Part shown: in pieces, positions 23,331 through 36,140 of the stretch
Position numbering within the stretch: the first letter of the stretch is position 1
Layout of the letters: every line of letters begins with the position of its first letter
Assembly: GCA_958496175.1 (NCBI GenBank)
Contig: OY292277.1
Location: 40,931,050-40,995,049 of the forward strand
DNA from: Sisyra terminalis
Taxonomy: Eukaryota; Arthropoda; Insecta; Neuroptera; Sisyridae
DNA: 64,000 nt
Direction of reading: 5' to 3'
Translations under genes and position numbers: made by a program
The notes under the pieces: generated by a model
The model's input: only the letters and a program-made list of their open reading frames with translations
Told to the model about the DNA's origin: nothing
Databases searched by the model: none

Positions 23331-25464
23331 TTCTACTCGTATTAACTGTTATAGACGTTTATCGCATAGTACACTGATATACCATGTACAATATACTATA
23401 TATTAAATATTATAGTAATGGAAAAACCTTTTTCTGAATATCATTTAATAGTAAATTTATTTCATTTGAAAAATAATAATAAAAATTAAATTGATTATTC
23501 GAAATTAAATTAATTTTTAAAATGCTTAAAATGCGAAGCATCATTTAAGAGGAAAATAGAGAGACATCAATAATTTGAAACAAAACATTTTTTTAAGGAC
23601 CATGGAAATTAAGTAATAATACCTTACTTGACTTAAGATTTCAATATGTAATAATAATTTAAGATCAAATCAATGCAAAAATGAATTGTATAAACAAATC
23701 AAATTTGAATATCAGTCCTCTTAGTCACCATATTATTTATATTAATTTTTATTAGGTAAAGAGAATCATTAAATAAATGGATATATTGATGAGATAAATC
23801 CAATAAAAATAAGTAACACGGTGAATAAAAGTACTGACATTCAAAATTTGAATTGCATGTACAATTCGATTGAGTGATTAAATAATTAAATTGAAATTAA
23901 ATATCAAATTATAATGACTGAGATACGTCGTTACAACCTTTATAATTGTGATTTCCAAGGTATAATCATAGGTAATGGGCAGTTGAACTAATGTTTTTAA
24001 GAATTAAATAGTACCTAAAAAAGTCGGGAAACTCATGAAACGTGTAGTTTGAAAATAAAAAATATCCTAAAAGAAAGGAAATAGGAAACCTTTAAATAAT
24101 AATAAAATATCTACGGATAAAAATATCTAAGGAAAAGAACCATTCAAGTATACAAAAATAGCATTTAGCATTGTAAAATTGTCGTAAAAAAGAAGCAAAT
24201 TCTTTTTTTAAACTTTTGAATTATATTTTTATTTTTCAATCTTTTTTTTGCGCAGACCTTTATAACAAAGTATTGTTATCAAACATTTATTACACTAAGC
24301 AGTAAATTTAATTTCTTATCTGATTTTTTTAAATATGCTAGTTATTGGAACATCGTCGTGATTATGCAATCCACAGAAGGAATTATATTTCCTCATATAT
24401 TTTCCTTCCATTGCTTTATACTGACTAAACAACAATAAACAGAAGTCACAGTCATAGTTTAAAACGTCCATAGTTAAAAATATAATAAAAATAATTAAGG
24501 AAAAAACATTTGAAAGAAATAATTTCTAATTATGGCCAATTGTTATTAGTTCAACAAGGTCGCTATCCGTTAAGCTTATGAAAGCGTCCATGAAAAAATT
24601 TAAAGCACAATGTTTTCAGAAATAAAATTCAAACGGGTAAACTTTATTGACCCATTTGAAATATGAGAGAAAACTAAGATCGATCGCTTGACAAACGAGT
24701 TAAATGAGAACCATTTCAACAACAAACAAGAAATTTTGCAAACCAATAATATTGTCAAGCATAGCGGAAGATCATTCCAATGACCAGACAGAGACAATAT
24801 TTGCCTCTGAAGGCTTTTAATTTTGTTAGCTTATTTATTAACAAACATGCCCTACTTTAATACCTCAATCCACTCATAAATATACATGAAATTAATACTA
24901 TCTGTATAATCTTTAGTCGGTTCATCTTACTACATAACAAACTCACCTTCCTTAGGGGTAGTTAATAACATGCTGTTTGTACTTTGAACTCACCGGTGAT
25001 GAGCTTTCTGTTTGTAAGGGTTTTCAAGTGTGAATTACTTCCCTAGGGGTTAATAATTTTCGTCATCTGATTTAATTCAATGAAATTTTGATTTGATGCT
25101 TCGAGGTGCTAAGAAATTTTGTACAATATTATTGCAGTAATATCTGTAATTTAAATACTGCAAAACAATAAAATGTTTAACTGTTCTATCGTAAATTTAT
25201 GTGATTAAATTTATTGCTCGTAATATGCTTTTTTCAATTTCTATTCTACAATTTTATAAACAATAATAAAATGAGTACGTTTGCTGTGTTAATTTTTATT
25301 TTCAGTCAAACGCAGTTATTACTTTTTTTTTTTATTGAGGAACTTTTAATATGAAGACTTTTTAATCGCATTCGTGATTTATTATAAACTTAATTTGTAC
25401 CAGGCAGTAATGTCGCGTGTGATAATAAAGCAATATATAAAAACTAGTAATTATTTTTTGCGGA
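23331..25464. other. Intergenic region upstream of the protease homologue
   Basis: AT-rich; no repeat or second gene supported. Anything regulatory for the downstream gene beyond the TATA-like box is not recognisable. Confidence 0.5.
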
Positions 25465-25468
25465 AATA

Positions 25469-25507
25469 TTTATAAAAACGATACGCAAAATAAAACTAAA
25501 GTCAATT
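25469..25507 (+). promoter_or_regulatory. TATA-like box and possible initiator of the protease homologue gene
   Basis: A TATA-like tttataaaaacg begins at about 25469. About 32 bases further lies tcaatt (about 25502), close to the arthropod initiator TCA(G/T)T. Together they sit about 45 bases before the ATG at 25549. A second TATA-like run, atatataaaaac, lies at about 25433. Position only; not experimentally anchored. Confidence 0.4.
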
Positions 25508-25548
25508 GATTCAAATCATTCCATCAAAATTGTGAACAAGTTTGAAAT

Positions 25549-26814
25549 ATGATATTGAAAACTAATATTGGAGTCGTTTTTTTGTTATTAATTTTAAAAA
25601 ATAGTGAATTTTGCCATGGAAAAAGAAAATTTAAACATAAACACCCACAATCAAGTACAGAGAGGTTGATAGATAGTACAACCGAAGTAGTTACCACTAT
25701 TACAACCACAGCTTTAACTTCAACTATTTCTACCTCAACTGTAGTTCCAAATGTCCACACTACAGTTAAAATTAATAAAAAAGGTATTTCGGGTTTAACT
25801 AATATGGATGATTCTGATATTTTACCTAAAAAAAAGGTACATAAGAGAAAGAAAAAAATTTCCTGGCCCCAATATGTGGAACCAATTTATCCTGATGAAG
25901 ACAAAGACTTGAATGATATACGAGTGAAAAACCGAAAAATTTTAACCGAAAAATATCCACCGATTGTAAAAGTTACTAACGAAAATAAAACAGAATTATG
26001 CACTGGAACCGTCATTGAGCCCACTTGGGTGTTAACTACCAAAAATTGTGTCAGAGAAAATATCAAATATTGGATTTTTGATCCGAAATGTAATTGCAAC
26101 TGGATGAAAGTGTCAAAGTATCTTTACCCAAAAATAAAAGAACATCCAAACAAACGAAAAGTATTAATCATGTACAATATTATTGATATTATTAACCATA
26201 ATCAAATGGAAGACTATAAAATTAATTTAACTCATGTTAACATTGCGTTATTAAAATTGAATAGGCCATGGCCAGATTTCAAAAATTTGGCTAAAATACC
26301 GGTAGGGCCCATCGATTTTGATTTAGCGGATGTTTTTACTCGTTGTTCCGTTTTGAGTTACGAAACAATTCATCAATTTCGAGGAGGAAGGAATATAATT
26401 TCGCATAGAATGATTGAACAAAGAACTCGATTGTTGCCAATTAGGCGATATTGTTCTTTACCAAACACCAATTGTGGGTAAGTTCAAAAGTAAATAGTGT
26501 TATTTATAGTTTTTGTTGTAAAATCAATATCTCAGCAAAGTTATAGTTAAATATAAATTATAGTTTACGATTTTAGATGGAAATTTGACGTTCGTTCAAA
26601 AATATTCAGCTTATACTATCCAGGAGGTAAACAATGTTTTCCGGATGAAGGTTATCCATTATTCTGTTCCCAAGCAAATAAACCGTTGGTGTTGTATGGA
26701 GTTGCGGAGCTTAAAACACATTTTTGCGGTTTTTCTAGAATGGGATATCAAGACTTTACCCGTATTGACACTTATGTGAACTGGATTCACACTATACTAG
26801 GTGAAATAAATTGA
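25549..26814 (+). CDS. Secreted serine protease homologue lacking the catalytic triad (2 exons)
   Basis: Exon 1 is 25549-26477, intron 26478-26576 (99 bp, gtaagt...ttttag), exon 2 26577-26814; joined they give 388 codons and a TGA stop. The start is chosen because a hydrophobic signal peptide follows at once (residues 1 to about 23). Residues 35-75 are rich in Thr/Ser, mucin-like, and 94-104 are very basic. Residues about 130-388 form a chymotrypsin-type fold: LCTGTVIEPTWVLTTKNC (151-167), HVNIALLKL (229-237), CFPDEGYPLFC (330-340), VLYGVAEL (348-355) and the C-terminal RIDTYVNWI helix. The catalytic His is Asn166, Asp is Asn231 and Ser is Glu334, so no proteolysis is expected. No IVGG-like activation site is visible. 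Family knowledge: such homologues often act as cofactors or binding proteins in immune cascades or in extracellular matrix; the role here is unknown. The intact frame across the splice and the conserved cysteines argue against a pseudogene. Confidence 0.88.
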
Positions 26815-26834
26815 AGAATCAATTTCAACCCAAA

Positions 26835-26870
26835 AATAAAATGGCATATTTTTTTTTGTTCAACAATAAA
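26835..26870 (+). terminator. Polyadenylation signals of the protease homologue gene
   Basis: Two AATAAA hexamers, at 26835-26840 and 26865-26870, lie 21 and 51 bases after the stop codon. This fits a short 3' UTR. Confidence 0.6.
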
Positions 26871-29800
26871 AATGAGTTTGTAACCTAAAAATCCCTTGAT
26901 GCTGAAACCGAATCGATAAATGCAGCGGTAATTTATTTCATTTCTCTTCCTTTCTATCCAACAAAAAAGAATTACTTCCGTTCGAAGGAAAAACTTGATT
27001 TACAAAGAAATCTATTCGTTCTAGGTTTTGTCGTTCTTGTTAACGCTCCAATTAAATAATATAACAAATTTGAAAATAATCAAAAACATAATTCGTTTCA
27101 TAAAACCTTTATGGATCAAGAAGACCAATTTCGGTTTGAAATTAATTTTTGAATTATTTATATACCTTTATTACCACTGAAGAAACGACGCACGTTTTGT
27201 GATCAGATTGCGTGTTATATTTTCATTTTCTTTTATTGGGCAAAATGTTGTCTTCTATATAATTTTTTCTATTATTTACAAAAATTTTAATTTTTAATTG
27301 GTAGTAACAAAATCTTTTAACTAATTGTCAAAAGCAAGTATAACTAATTTAAAATTATAATGCGTATACTTATAATTTGAATCCAATCCAATGTAGATAA
27401 ATGTTCATAAAGCAAAATTAATGCTTGAATGTTTGAATGAAAGTTTGTTTTTTATATGTTAGGCAAAAAAATTTAACACTACATTATATCAATCGTTGAA
27501 AGATCTCAGAAACTACATTAACGTTTTTTTTCTTTAACCTAATGGGTTGTGATTATTTATTGGTGCTGGCTTTGACTATGTATTAGCAAATTTTCAATAT
27601 TTCTTGATCTTAAAGTTTTAAATTTATACAACGATGAAAAATAACAAAAAAAAAAAGTAATTCTAGACGAGATTCCAAGTTTTACGGATGCTTTATTGGT
27701 TCTTGTTTTAGTTTGTATTGATTATTTCATGTCGTTCTATATAAAGCTCTAGGACCATTTGTTAAAAAGTGAGTTTTTGTGTTTTGTTAGTTAAATAATA
27801 CAATGACTTCTGATTTCTGGTTAAGAATGACAGCATGAACCTCAATAAGCTATTGATGTATCCAAAAATCATTTTCTACGCCTAAAATCGTTTATGTCAG
27901 TAGTGGGTTAGAAAATTTCAGGAATGGTATAAAAGCGGTTTTTTCAAATAGATAAAACATCCCTTAATGATTATTTGAATTTGTTGATGTTTTTTTAGTT
28001 AATTTGGTTCCTATGTATGTATTTCAGTGACAGATTTCTTTAGAACTCACTTTTCAACGCTCCTTATAAAATATCATAAACTTTCATGAACTTTAATTTG
28101 AGTTTTCAACCAAACCAGCCATTTTTAAAAAATAATTTAAATAAATAGTTTTTTTTTAAATTAATTATTAATCATAATAAAAATATAGACTAATATGAGA
28201 AAGATAAAGACAATGCAGCATTTGTAACATCGATCTAGGTGATATATCCACTTGATCGCCAGAAGAAGCATGAATAAACAATGAAATATTACGCTTAATA
28301 AAGATTGGTATTAACTAAGCTAGCCAAGATACCCAAAATTTCTCGAACTCACAATAATTTTGATTACTTGGGATCAGAATTACAAAAAAATCATAGATTT
28401 CAATATTTAAAACGGGTATGAAGGGTTATAATTGGATTTATAATAGAAGAAGTTTTCAAAAAGGAAGATTTGATAGAAATTATTTTTCCAGATGTGTCAT
28501 TTATTATGTGTCCAAAATAATTCAACTATATATTTTTTTCAGTTTTTGCCATTGCTTTAACCAATTAACTATTTCTTGCAATAGTTGAGACATTACATAG
28601 CTTGGATCTATTGGGTTAGGAAGCTCTAACGACTTAGAGAAGCTTTATAAAAAGAATATATATTATTCAAAAGGATGAAAAAATAGTAAAAAAACATTTT
28701 TCAGATGTTCCATTTATAATGTACACAAAATAATTCTACTACTTATATTTAGCTTTTCATTCGATCTTTAACCATTACTTTAATCATTAACCATTGCTGG
28801 CAATTGTTGCCAAAAATATGCAACTTTTAGATTCGAAAGTTTTATCAAATGGATATGTTTTATGAAAGCTATCAATATTATTCTGATCTTATTTTTTCTC
28901 CTACTTGATTTTTTTTTCGTAACCCTCAAAAGTTATAAATAAAATTAACATTCAATAATTTTTTAACAGGTGTTTTGAATAAAAATATAACAGTAAAAAC
29001 TAAAAAACCAATTTTATACCAAAAATAACATTCAAAAGTTCCGTGTATAAAATACAGAACCGCCAAAAAATTAGTTTTTCAATTTTGTTGAAACAAAAGT
29101 CCTCTTAAGCCAATATTGACATTTATCTCATAATTTATTCAAATATGGTAATATGAAATATTTTTCATTTACCATACGGTTGAAAAAAAATATTATGTAT
29201 TCAAATTATCTTTGTAAAAAAATACCCTGCGGTTATTTCCAAATTGAAAAAATATTCGTGTTTCCAAATTGGCGCACATTGGTAGTACCTATATTACTAG
29301 TTTTAATATTTATTTTTTAATATATTTTGTTAACGCTTTATTCAAATTGAATTATCACTTACAGCATGAATTGAAAATTTGTATGGCTTTTATTTCTTTC
29401 CACATTGCAATCTGAATTCTAATAATAAAATTGTATTTAAAGATTGGTTAACTTTCTTCTGCTTGGGTTATTATTGTACCATTTACCAGACGTGTAAAAA
29501 CAATATAGTATAAAAGAAATTATATTGCAGCGTAAGCAATAATAACAATAAAACAAATAAAATAAACAATAATAATAATTTTTAGTGCATAAATACTAAA
29601 GACGTAAAGAATAATGATTCTATTAGGTGTACCTGATAGTAATTTCGTTCTTAAACCTATCATTCAACTGTCATTTATCTGGTTATTTCAATGTAGTACT
29701 AAATACATGATGAGAGTACTAGTACTAGATACTTAGTACTAGAGATATGAGCAGAGGGACTTATTAGCTTATAAAAAAATTACAAAATATTTTTTATTCC

Positions 29801-32800
29801 AAAATCTATATTGAAATAGTAAGAGCAAAAACCCAAAAGAATACAAAATCGGTATTGTATGTTCTTCAAGTTTCACAGGGTAGCAACGCAAAGTTGTTAC
29901 TAAAACATTTTCAATGATTATCAAAGAGCATTAGATGTTCATTAATGTCAAATGAGTTTTATTAAGCTTACATTCTGTAATTTTCATTTCTGTTACTGGT
30001 ACCAATGAAGGATAAAAACATAGCCAATATGATGTTAAGGGAAGAAGTGATACCAAACCCATGTGCCAGTTGAAGAATTGTCAAATATTCCTAATCAATT
30101 TTGATCGATTTATCAAATACCCAAAAGTGCCCAAGAACTGTTAAAAGATTAAATTCTATGCTGCAACACGGTAATGCAAGACTCTTCTGCAGAAGAATAG
30201 CCCTGGAGGGACGAGTGGTGATATTGCCGTACGTACTATAATCGTCGAAAGTAATTCCATCGGGTTTCAATCATTACATTTACTAATGGTTAACAATATT
30301 GAAACCTTAAATATTGTTCAAAACGTATTTTTTTGATTACTTTCCTTAGTAATCAATTAATTTTTACTAATTTAGCTTGATAAATTTATACACTAGATGT
30401 CAAAACGTTGAAGCTGATTATATTGTTATTTAAAATCAATAGTTGTAACAAAATTTTGTGCTTTGAGTGTATTTAAAGACAAAACGAAATACTTTCCGGG
30501 ATTTCTAATACATTCACTATATGAATTTCAAATGAAAATCTTAGATAAGCATTATCGGCTATTTTATGATCCAAGAGGAGTGCAATTTTCCCTTTATTGT
30601 TTCTCTCATTCCAATTTTTTCCTGTGTTTCAAATTCTAAACCTGAAATTTCATTAACTCCTGATTATAATATTGTAATTTACGATTCTTTGAACTTCTGT
30701 GAATTTATATTCAAAATCATGTCTCTTGTAATAATTTCAGAAAATGAGAACCCTGGTTTCTAATTTTAAAACTAAAGAACTGTACACTATTAAACGGTTA
30801 AACGTTTTTCTGTTATAGTTTCATAAAAGTTTCGTTAAACTATTCTTTTCTTTTTTTTTTTTTTGAATGACAACTGACAAAAACTAAAATATATTTTAAA
30901 CTTCGAAAACCACAAGTTTATATAAAAAGGAATCTAAAAACTATTCATATGTTTGATGGCTGAAAATCTGTCAAAAAAGTTTTACCTGAAAATTGATACA
31001 ACAAAGTTGAACTTGTTTTTGTTGGATTCAAGTTCAAATGTTATTTATTTTTTCCTTTTGGTATTTCTTTTTCATATCGACTGATAGAAAATTGAAAAAA
31101 TAATTTGAAAATATATCTGTTGAATAATTTAGAGTAACTGGCGTGGGTTGTGATAACAAAGTACTTGGTTTAAATTTTCCTGTAGGTAAAGAATTTTATT
31201 TGGTAACCATAATGGAAGTGGGTTAACTTATCATTTTCATTTGTGATAAATTCATATATTATATCATGCCAACAAGCAGATATCTAATGAAGCTTTCGCA
31301 TATTTAACATTTTAGAAACACCGCTTGATATTCCAGAAAGCCAAATAAACAAGTGTTTAGAATTTAATAAACATTTACAAACATAATTGAGAAAATATTT
31401 GTGAACGACTATATAGAGATAACTCAATTTGAATAACTTACACCAGCAAATACCATTTTCACGTGGTATGGCTTTGATTTGTAACTTTCAAGGTTGCCAA
31501 AGCATTATTTTTCATTTTTATATGAAATCCTGTTGATTTAGGTTGGGAAAAATGTACAATATTCCAAACACATAAAACGGTTTTGAATCGAAATTTTCCC
31601 GTAGCTAAGTTTCAAATTGAATTTTCAATCATGTCAAATTTAATTTTGCCTCATACATAATTGATGAGATGAAGCGATTTGGATTGTTACGACCAAATTG
31701 AATTATTCTAATTATAATTTTATTGCTGTTTTGTGTTTTTGATTGCAGTCAAAAATGACTTTTAATCGATATTGATATTACAAAAATATTTTCAATTTTC
31801 TTTCCACATAAATCAAAATTCTCAGCGAAAAATATAAGATTATTTAGTAAAAAAAAAATCGAGAAAAAATTCATGTTTGGAAATTTATTCATCTTTTCTA
31901 TGAATAAAATATATTTTTTATATTTGACCGAGTATATAATCAATCCATTATATTGGATAAGGTTAGGGTGATTTAGATTATAACATAACTTCACTTTCAA
32001 CGATCGCCGATATTTCATTCTCTTCCTAGTTCCTCCTCAATTCCAGCCACACTATTTCCAATTTCTCCACACCAGGATAAGTATTTGAATCAAATGTGTG
32101 ATCGGACTACAAATATTATACGCTCGAAACTCCTGTGGGAATACGCTTAGTATCCCAAACACATACACACACGTATATTATATATGTCGTCATCGTCATA
32201 GTAACACTAACCTACATGCCGTCCATACATATGCAATTTGTTGTATGATTTTAATAGGGAACAGACAAAAAGAGCAAAAAGAATGATTTCTGCTGGCTTT
32301 TTCTGTCATAAAAACTCGGCAAAACGGGAAAATGGCAAACGGATATGTGTTATGAGAATGTTTCACCCTTTACGTGAAAAATACGTGAGAATTTTTATAT
32401 GACCAAAAGTTCTGTTCAGTTTTCCCTTTATTCGTGGTAAGATGAATTATAATTTTGTAAGTAGATTTTTGTGAGATTTTTTTTTGCTGTGGAAATAAAA
32501 TAATGATTTATGAAAACAAAGCTGGTGAAAATTTAATAAATATTCTCTAAAGTAAAAGTGTTGGTTTACGTAAAAACGTAGCAATCAATTTTCATAAAAT
32601 TATAGAAAAAAAAAACACTTGAGATAAAAAATGATTTAATAATTTATTTCGTTTATGAGGATTGTTGGAAATTATATTTTTTATTTTTAAACGTTTTTTT
32701 TCATTTTCTTTTTCTTAATAAAAAAATCACTTTTTGTTTTTCATAATATTGAAACTCTAAGAGAACTAATAATTATTTCCAGTAATCTATTAAACAAAAA

Positions 32801-33676
32801 TTTTAATGTTGAATTTCATCCTGAAATCATTATGTTCGTAAAAGCAGCTATATAGCTATATTTTAAGATAAATCCGGGTAATTCATTAAATATATAGTAT
32901 GAGTACTAAATTTTTAATACATCATCGAGCATTTTACGCATTTTTATCCACAAACATCCATGAATTTTAATGCTATCTCATCCTCAATTTAATGCGCAAA
33001 AATGCGTGCCTTCTCTAGAATTTTTATGGATGAAAAATTTCTATCCGGAATTACATGAAAATAAATGGGTAAAATATTAAAAAGTGAGTAAAAACGTTTC
33101 AAATTACCCCTTATAAACTAGTATCCCTATGTAACCATTTATCAAAGTACCCTTATGAACATTAACTAAATGCAGTCTTTTACTATAATATAACGAGAAA
33201 AAAAGGGACAAAAAATTCCACTAAAAACAGAATAAAAGTAAATTAGTGATTGTTGTTAATTATAAATATATTCACAAAATAAATGAAATTTAAATTCCGT
33301 AAATTTAGGTGAAACAAAATCAGGAAAATATCCTCGAAAAATATTTAAACCACATTGAATTTTAAAAGTTTTCTTTAGAAGAAAATTTCTTTACATTCTA
33401 TTTGGATGGGGTTTATCTGAAGGTCCAATTTTACTAATCCGTATTATATTGTGAAAACCAACTCTTTTAATTTGAAACATATAATGCTAATCAAACAAAT
33501 ATCTGGCCTTGTTTAATTTAATTTTTAACGAAATCATCTATATAGAAGTATGTCATTTTACATTTTTTTAGACCTTGTTGTCTGTTTCTTTTTGCATCTT
33601 AGAAAGGGCAAATGAAACGACTAAGGAGCAAGAAGGTCGTTTTTTATTTTAAATATTTAACGGATATTATGAAAAT
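26871..33676. other. Long AT-rich intergenic stretch, nothing identified
   Basis: No transposon ends, RT motifs or spliced-gene signature could be supported. There is short simple sequence at 29535-29580 (ATAA-rich), a tagtact repeat run at 29710-29750, and a somewhat GC-richer but non-coding patch at 32040-32290. Confidence 0.5.
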
Positions 33677-34010
33677 ATTGCGGTTCAATTTATGTAGTTT
33701 AATTTAATATAATAATATATAAAAATCATACCATAAACATAAATTTGAACAGAAGTTCAAACAAAAATATTCGTGACGTATTGCCCAGATACGTATTTCG
33801 ATTGCAAAACAATCTTCCTCAGTGGTCATCAAGTAGTTTGAATCACTCCGTAACTGCTTTGTGACAATGGAAGATCGCTTGGCAATCAAAATACGTATAT
33901 GGGCAATACGTCACGAATATTTTTGTTTGAACTTCTGTTCAAATTTATGTTTATGGTATGATTTCTATATATTATTATATTAAATTATACTACATAAATT
34001 GGACCGCAAT
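33677..34010. mobile_element. Foldback element A with hammerhead-like core
   Basis: Arms 33677-33815 and about 33880-34010 are inverted copies with very few mismatches. The outer ends read attgcggttcaatttatgta and its inverse; inner arm blocks include caaacaaaaatattcgtgac and gtattgccca. On the minus strand the loop-proximal part of one arm reads ctgaggaag, a hairpin gattg-tttt-gcaatc, then gaaatacgtatc. Centre spacer about 65 bp. No coding capacity. Such ctga-ga/hairpin/cgaaa segments occur in several non-autonomous insect elements; relation to Penelope-like hammerheads is inference. Confidence 0.85.
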
Positions 34011-35030
34011 ATTGTCTATATATTGTATACACAGTATAACTTTTCAAAGTCAGCGGAGAAAAAATCTTATTTTGAAGGTATTATGAATTGATAACAGTAT
34101 TTAAATCAATGAAATATTTCTAGATTTTCTTTTGGAAAATTTTATAACAGTCATTGTAAACATAACATAAAACTCTTTTTTCATTATAATAATATTAACA
34201 TTAATTGTAACATGGACCTTTTTCCCCCAGTTACGTTCAAGTGGTTTTACTAGGTTATAACTAGTTTACTGTTTAAATAAGCTAAAAACTAATATTAAAT
34301 TCTGAAAAACCACTAAATCTAATAAACTATTAAACTATGTTTTAGACTAGTCAAAGCAATATTACTGCTGGGAACCGAAAAGAATAATAATTAAAAATTT
34401 AACTTCCGTAAAGATATCGAGATGTCGTCGTAAATCTCCTATTTTAGATATAGTTTAACTGCCAGGGTAGCCTCAAAATGCTTCTTACTGTTCCTTATCC
34501 TCACCATTATAATTAAATAGAGTCATATGCCGATAGTTTTTTGGATACTCCTGGTGGACCTGTATATACGCAGACCTTTAAGCCCCATTCTACCCTACTT
34601 GAATTTTTTTGGCACCGATTTTTCATTTATAGATCCTTAACTTCGAAAAATAATGGAAGTAATATAATGGATTATTGATTCTATAATTTGTATATATTGA
34701 CCCTTTGGAGTGACCTACAAATGCTCCATGTAATTAAAGCTTTGCCAAAATGAATCTCATGTAAACAGATTATTTTTTACTCTGTGCTTTTTTAGGCCTG
34801 ATTCATATTAAATTGAAATCTGAATTTCTTAAGTGATTATTCAACCCTTAGCACCTATTTTGATTGGTTTTTCAGTTAACACCCTCATTACAGTTATGTA
34901 TCGGTTTCAAAACATATTAGAAGTTGTTGAATTTGACATAAGATTAGCAACAAAAAAAAAAAAGAAAACATTAAAATTGTAATCATTTCTTCAAAAAATC
35001 ATAACTTTAAGTGAGGAAAACAAAGGACTT
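34011..35030. other. Intergenic stretch, nothing identified
   Basis: A less AT-rich patch at 34410-34610 was read in all frames without a recognisable product. Confidence 0.45.
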
Positions 35031-36140
35031 AAGGCTATAAGCATGGTGAATCGTCCCCGGTAAGATATTTTAATGATGCTTTATAATTATGTAGGTGCCT
35101 ACTAATAAAATATTTACATTTTAGAAGTTTCAGGCTTCTATCTCTATTAGTTTCAAGCGAAAAATAAACAAATAGGTGTAAAACAGAAAATATTTTCCCT
35201 AGAATTTAAATATGATTGAAGAATAATTAAAAACATTTTTTACACAGAATTAACATCTATTACTTAGGAAAATATAAGAATGTTTATTACTTTATTTACA
35301 CTATTCTTTAATTCAAATTTTTTTTCCAATTTTTAAAACTTTATTTTAAGTTTATAATTTCTATTTTAAATTACTTTTATAAATAAAAGTTTAATAATAA
35401 TTCATATATCGATATATTCCTAATGACTTCAGTGCATAGAACGTTTCGTAGTATTTGCGTTTCGTATTTGCAGTATTCATATATGCTTACGAAATTTACT
35501 CTAGGAGGAGTGGCGATGCAAAATTTTCAAATTTTCAACAATCAAAACAATTGAGCATCTTTAAATCTCGCATTTTCATTGGCTTAAAGCCTATTCCATT
35601 TGCGTGTGGGTGTGTGAAACGGATTCAAACGATAATTTTAATAGTGTTCATTTAATCAAGATAATAATTCAATTACTTAAGCAGATGTAATGATATTAAA
35701 TTTTGAGTATCAGAAGTATTAGTTCCAACAGCATTGGTTTCGGTTCAATTATCCATTAAGATTTAAAAAAATTGTTTCCAATCTAAATAATTAAAGAGCC
35801 ATGGGTTTGAAAATTTGTAAATCGGGGTCGGATAAATAATAATAAAATACTTTTAATATTTCTCTAATATTACCATGATTTTTAAGCATATGATGGCCGT
35901 TAATTTTACACGTAGCATACAAGGCAAAGGCTCTAAAAATAAATTTTTGAAGCGGCAATCTTATTTCATGATAGAACAAATATTTTCCAAAAAAATATTT
36001 TTTTATTCATTATAGTTTTCACCAAAAACAACTAAGATTGAGATATGAAACTTCTAGGATCCTTGTATTAAATTAGTCCTTATTACTAACAAAGTATCTT
36101 ATATACCTTTCCATGGTCGATTTACCATGCTCATGGCCTT
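35031..36140. mobile_element. 1.1-kb long-TIR non-autonomous element
   Basis: Left arm 35031-35165 begins aaggctataagcatggtgaa. The right arm, read inverted from 36140, begins aaggccatgagcatggtaaa. The two stay alignable for more than 100 bp, to ttttagaagtttcaggcttc against cctagaagtttcatatctca. The interior contains repeat X copy 3. A partial relative sits at 21675-22400. No open frame of interest and no clear target duplication. Confidence 0.7.
35415..35650 (+). repeat. Dispersed repeat X, copy 3
   Basis: Carries the family core tgcaaaattttcaaattttc, caacaatcaaaaca and gagcatctttaaatctcgca. Located in the interior of the long-TIR element. Confidence 0.7.

Noticed and set aside
25524..26099. 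Minus-strand frames opposite the protease homologue
   Set aside because: Antisense shadows of exon 1; the Val/Thr-rich content mirrors the Thr-rich coding strand.
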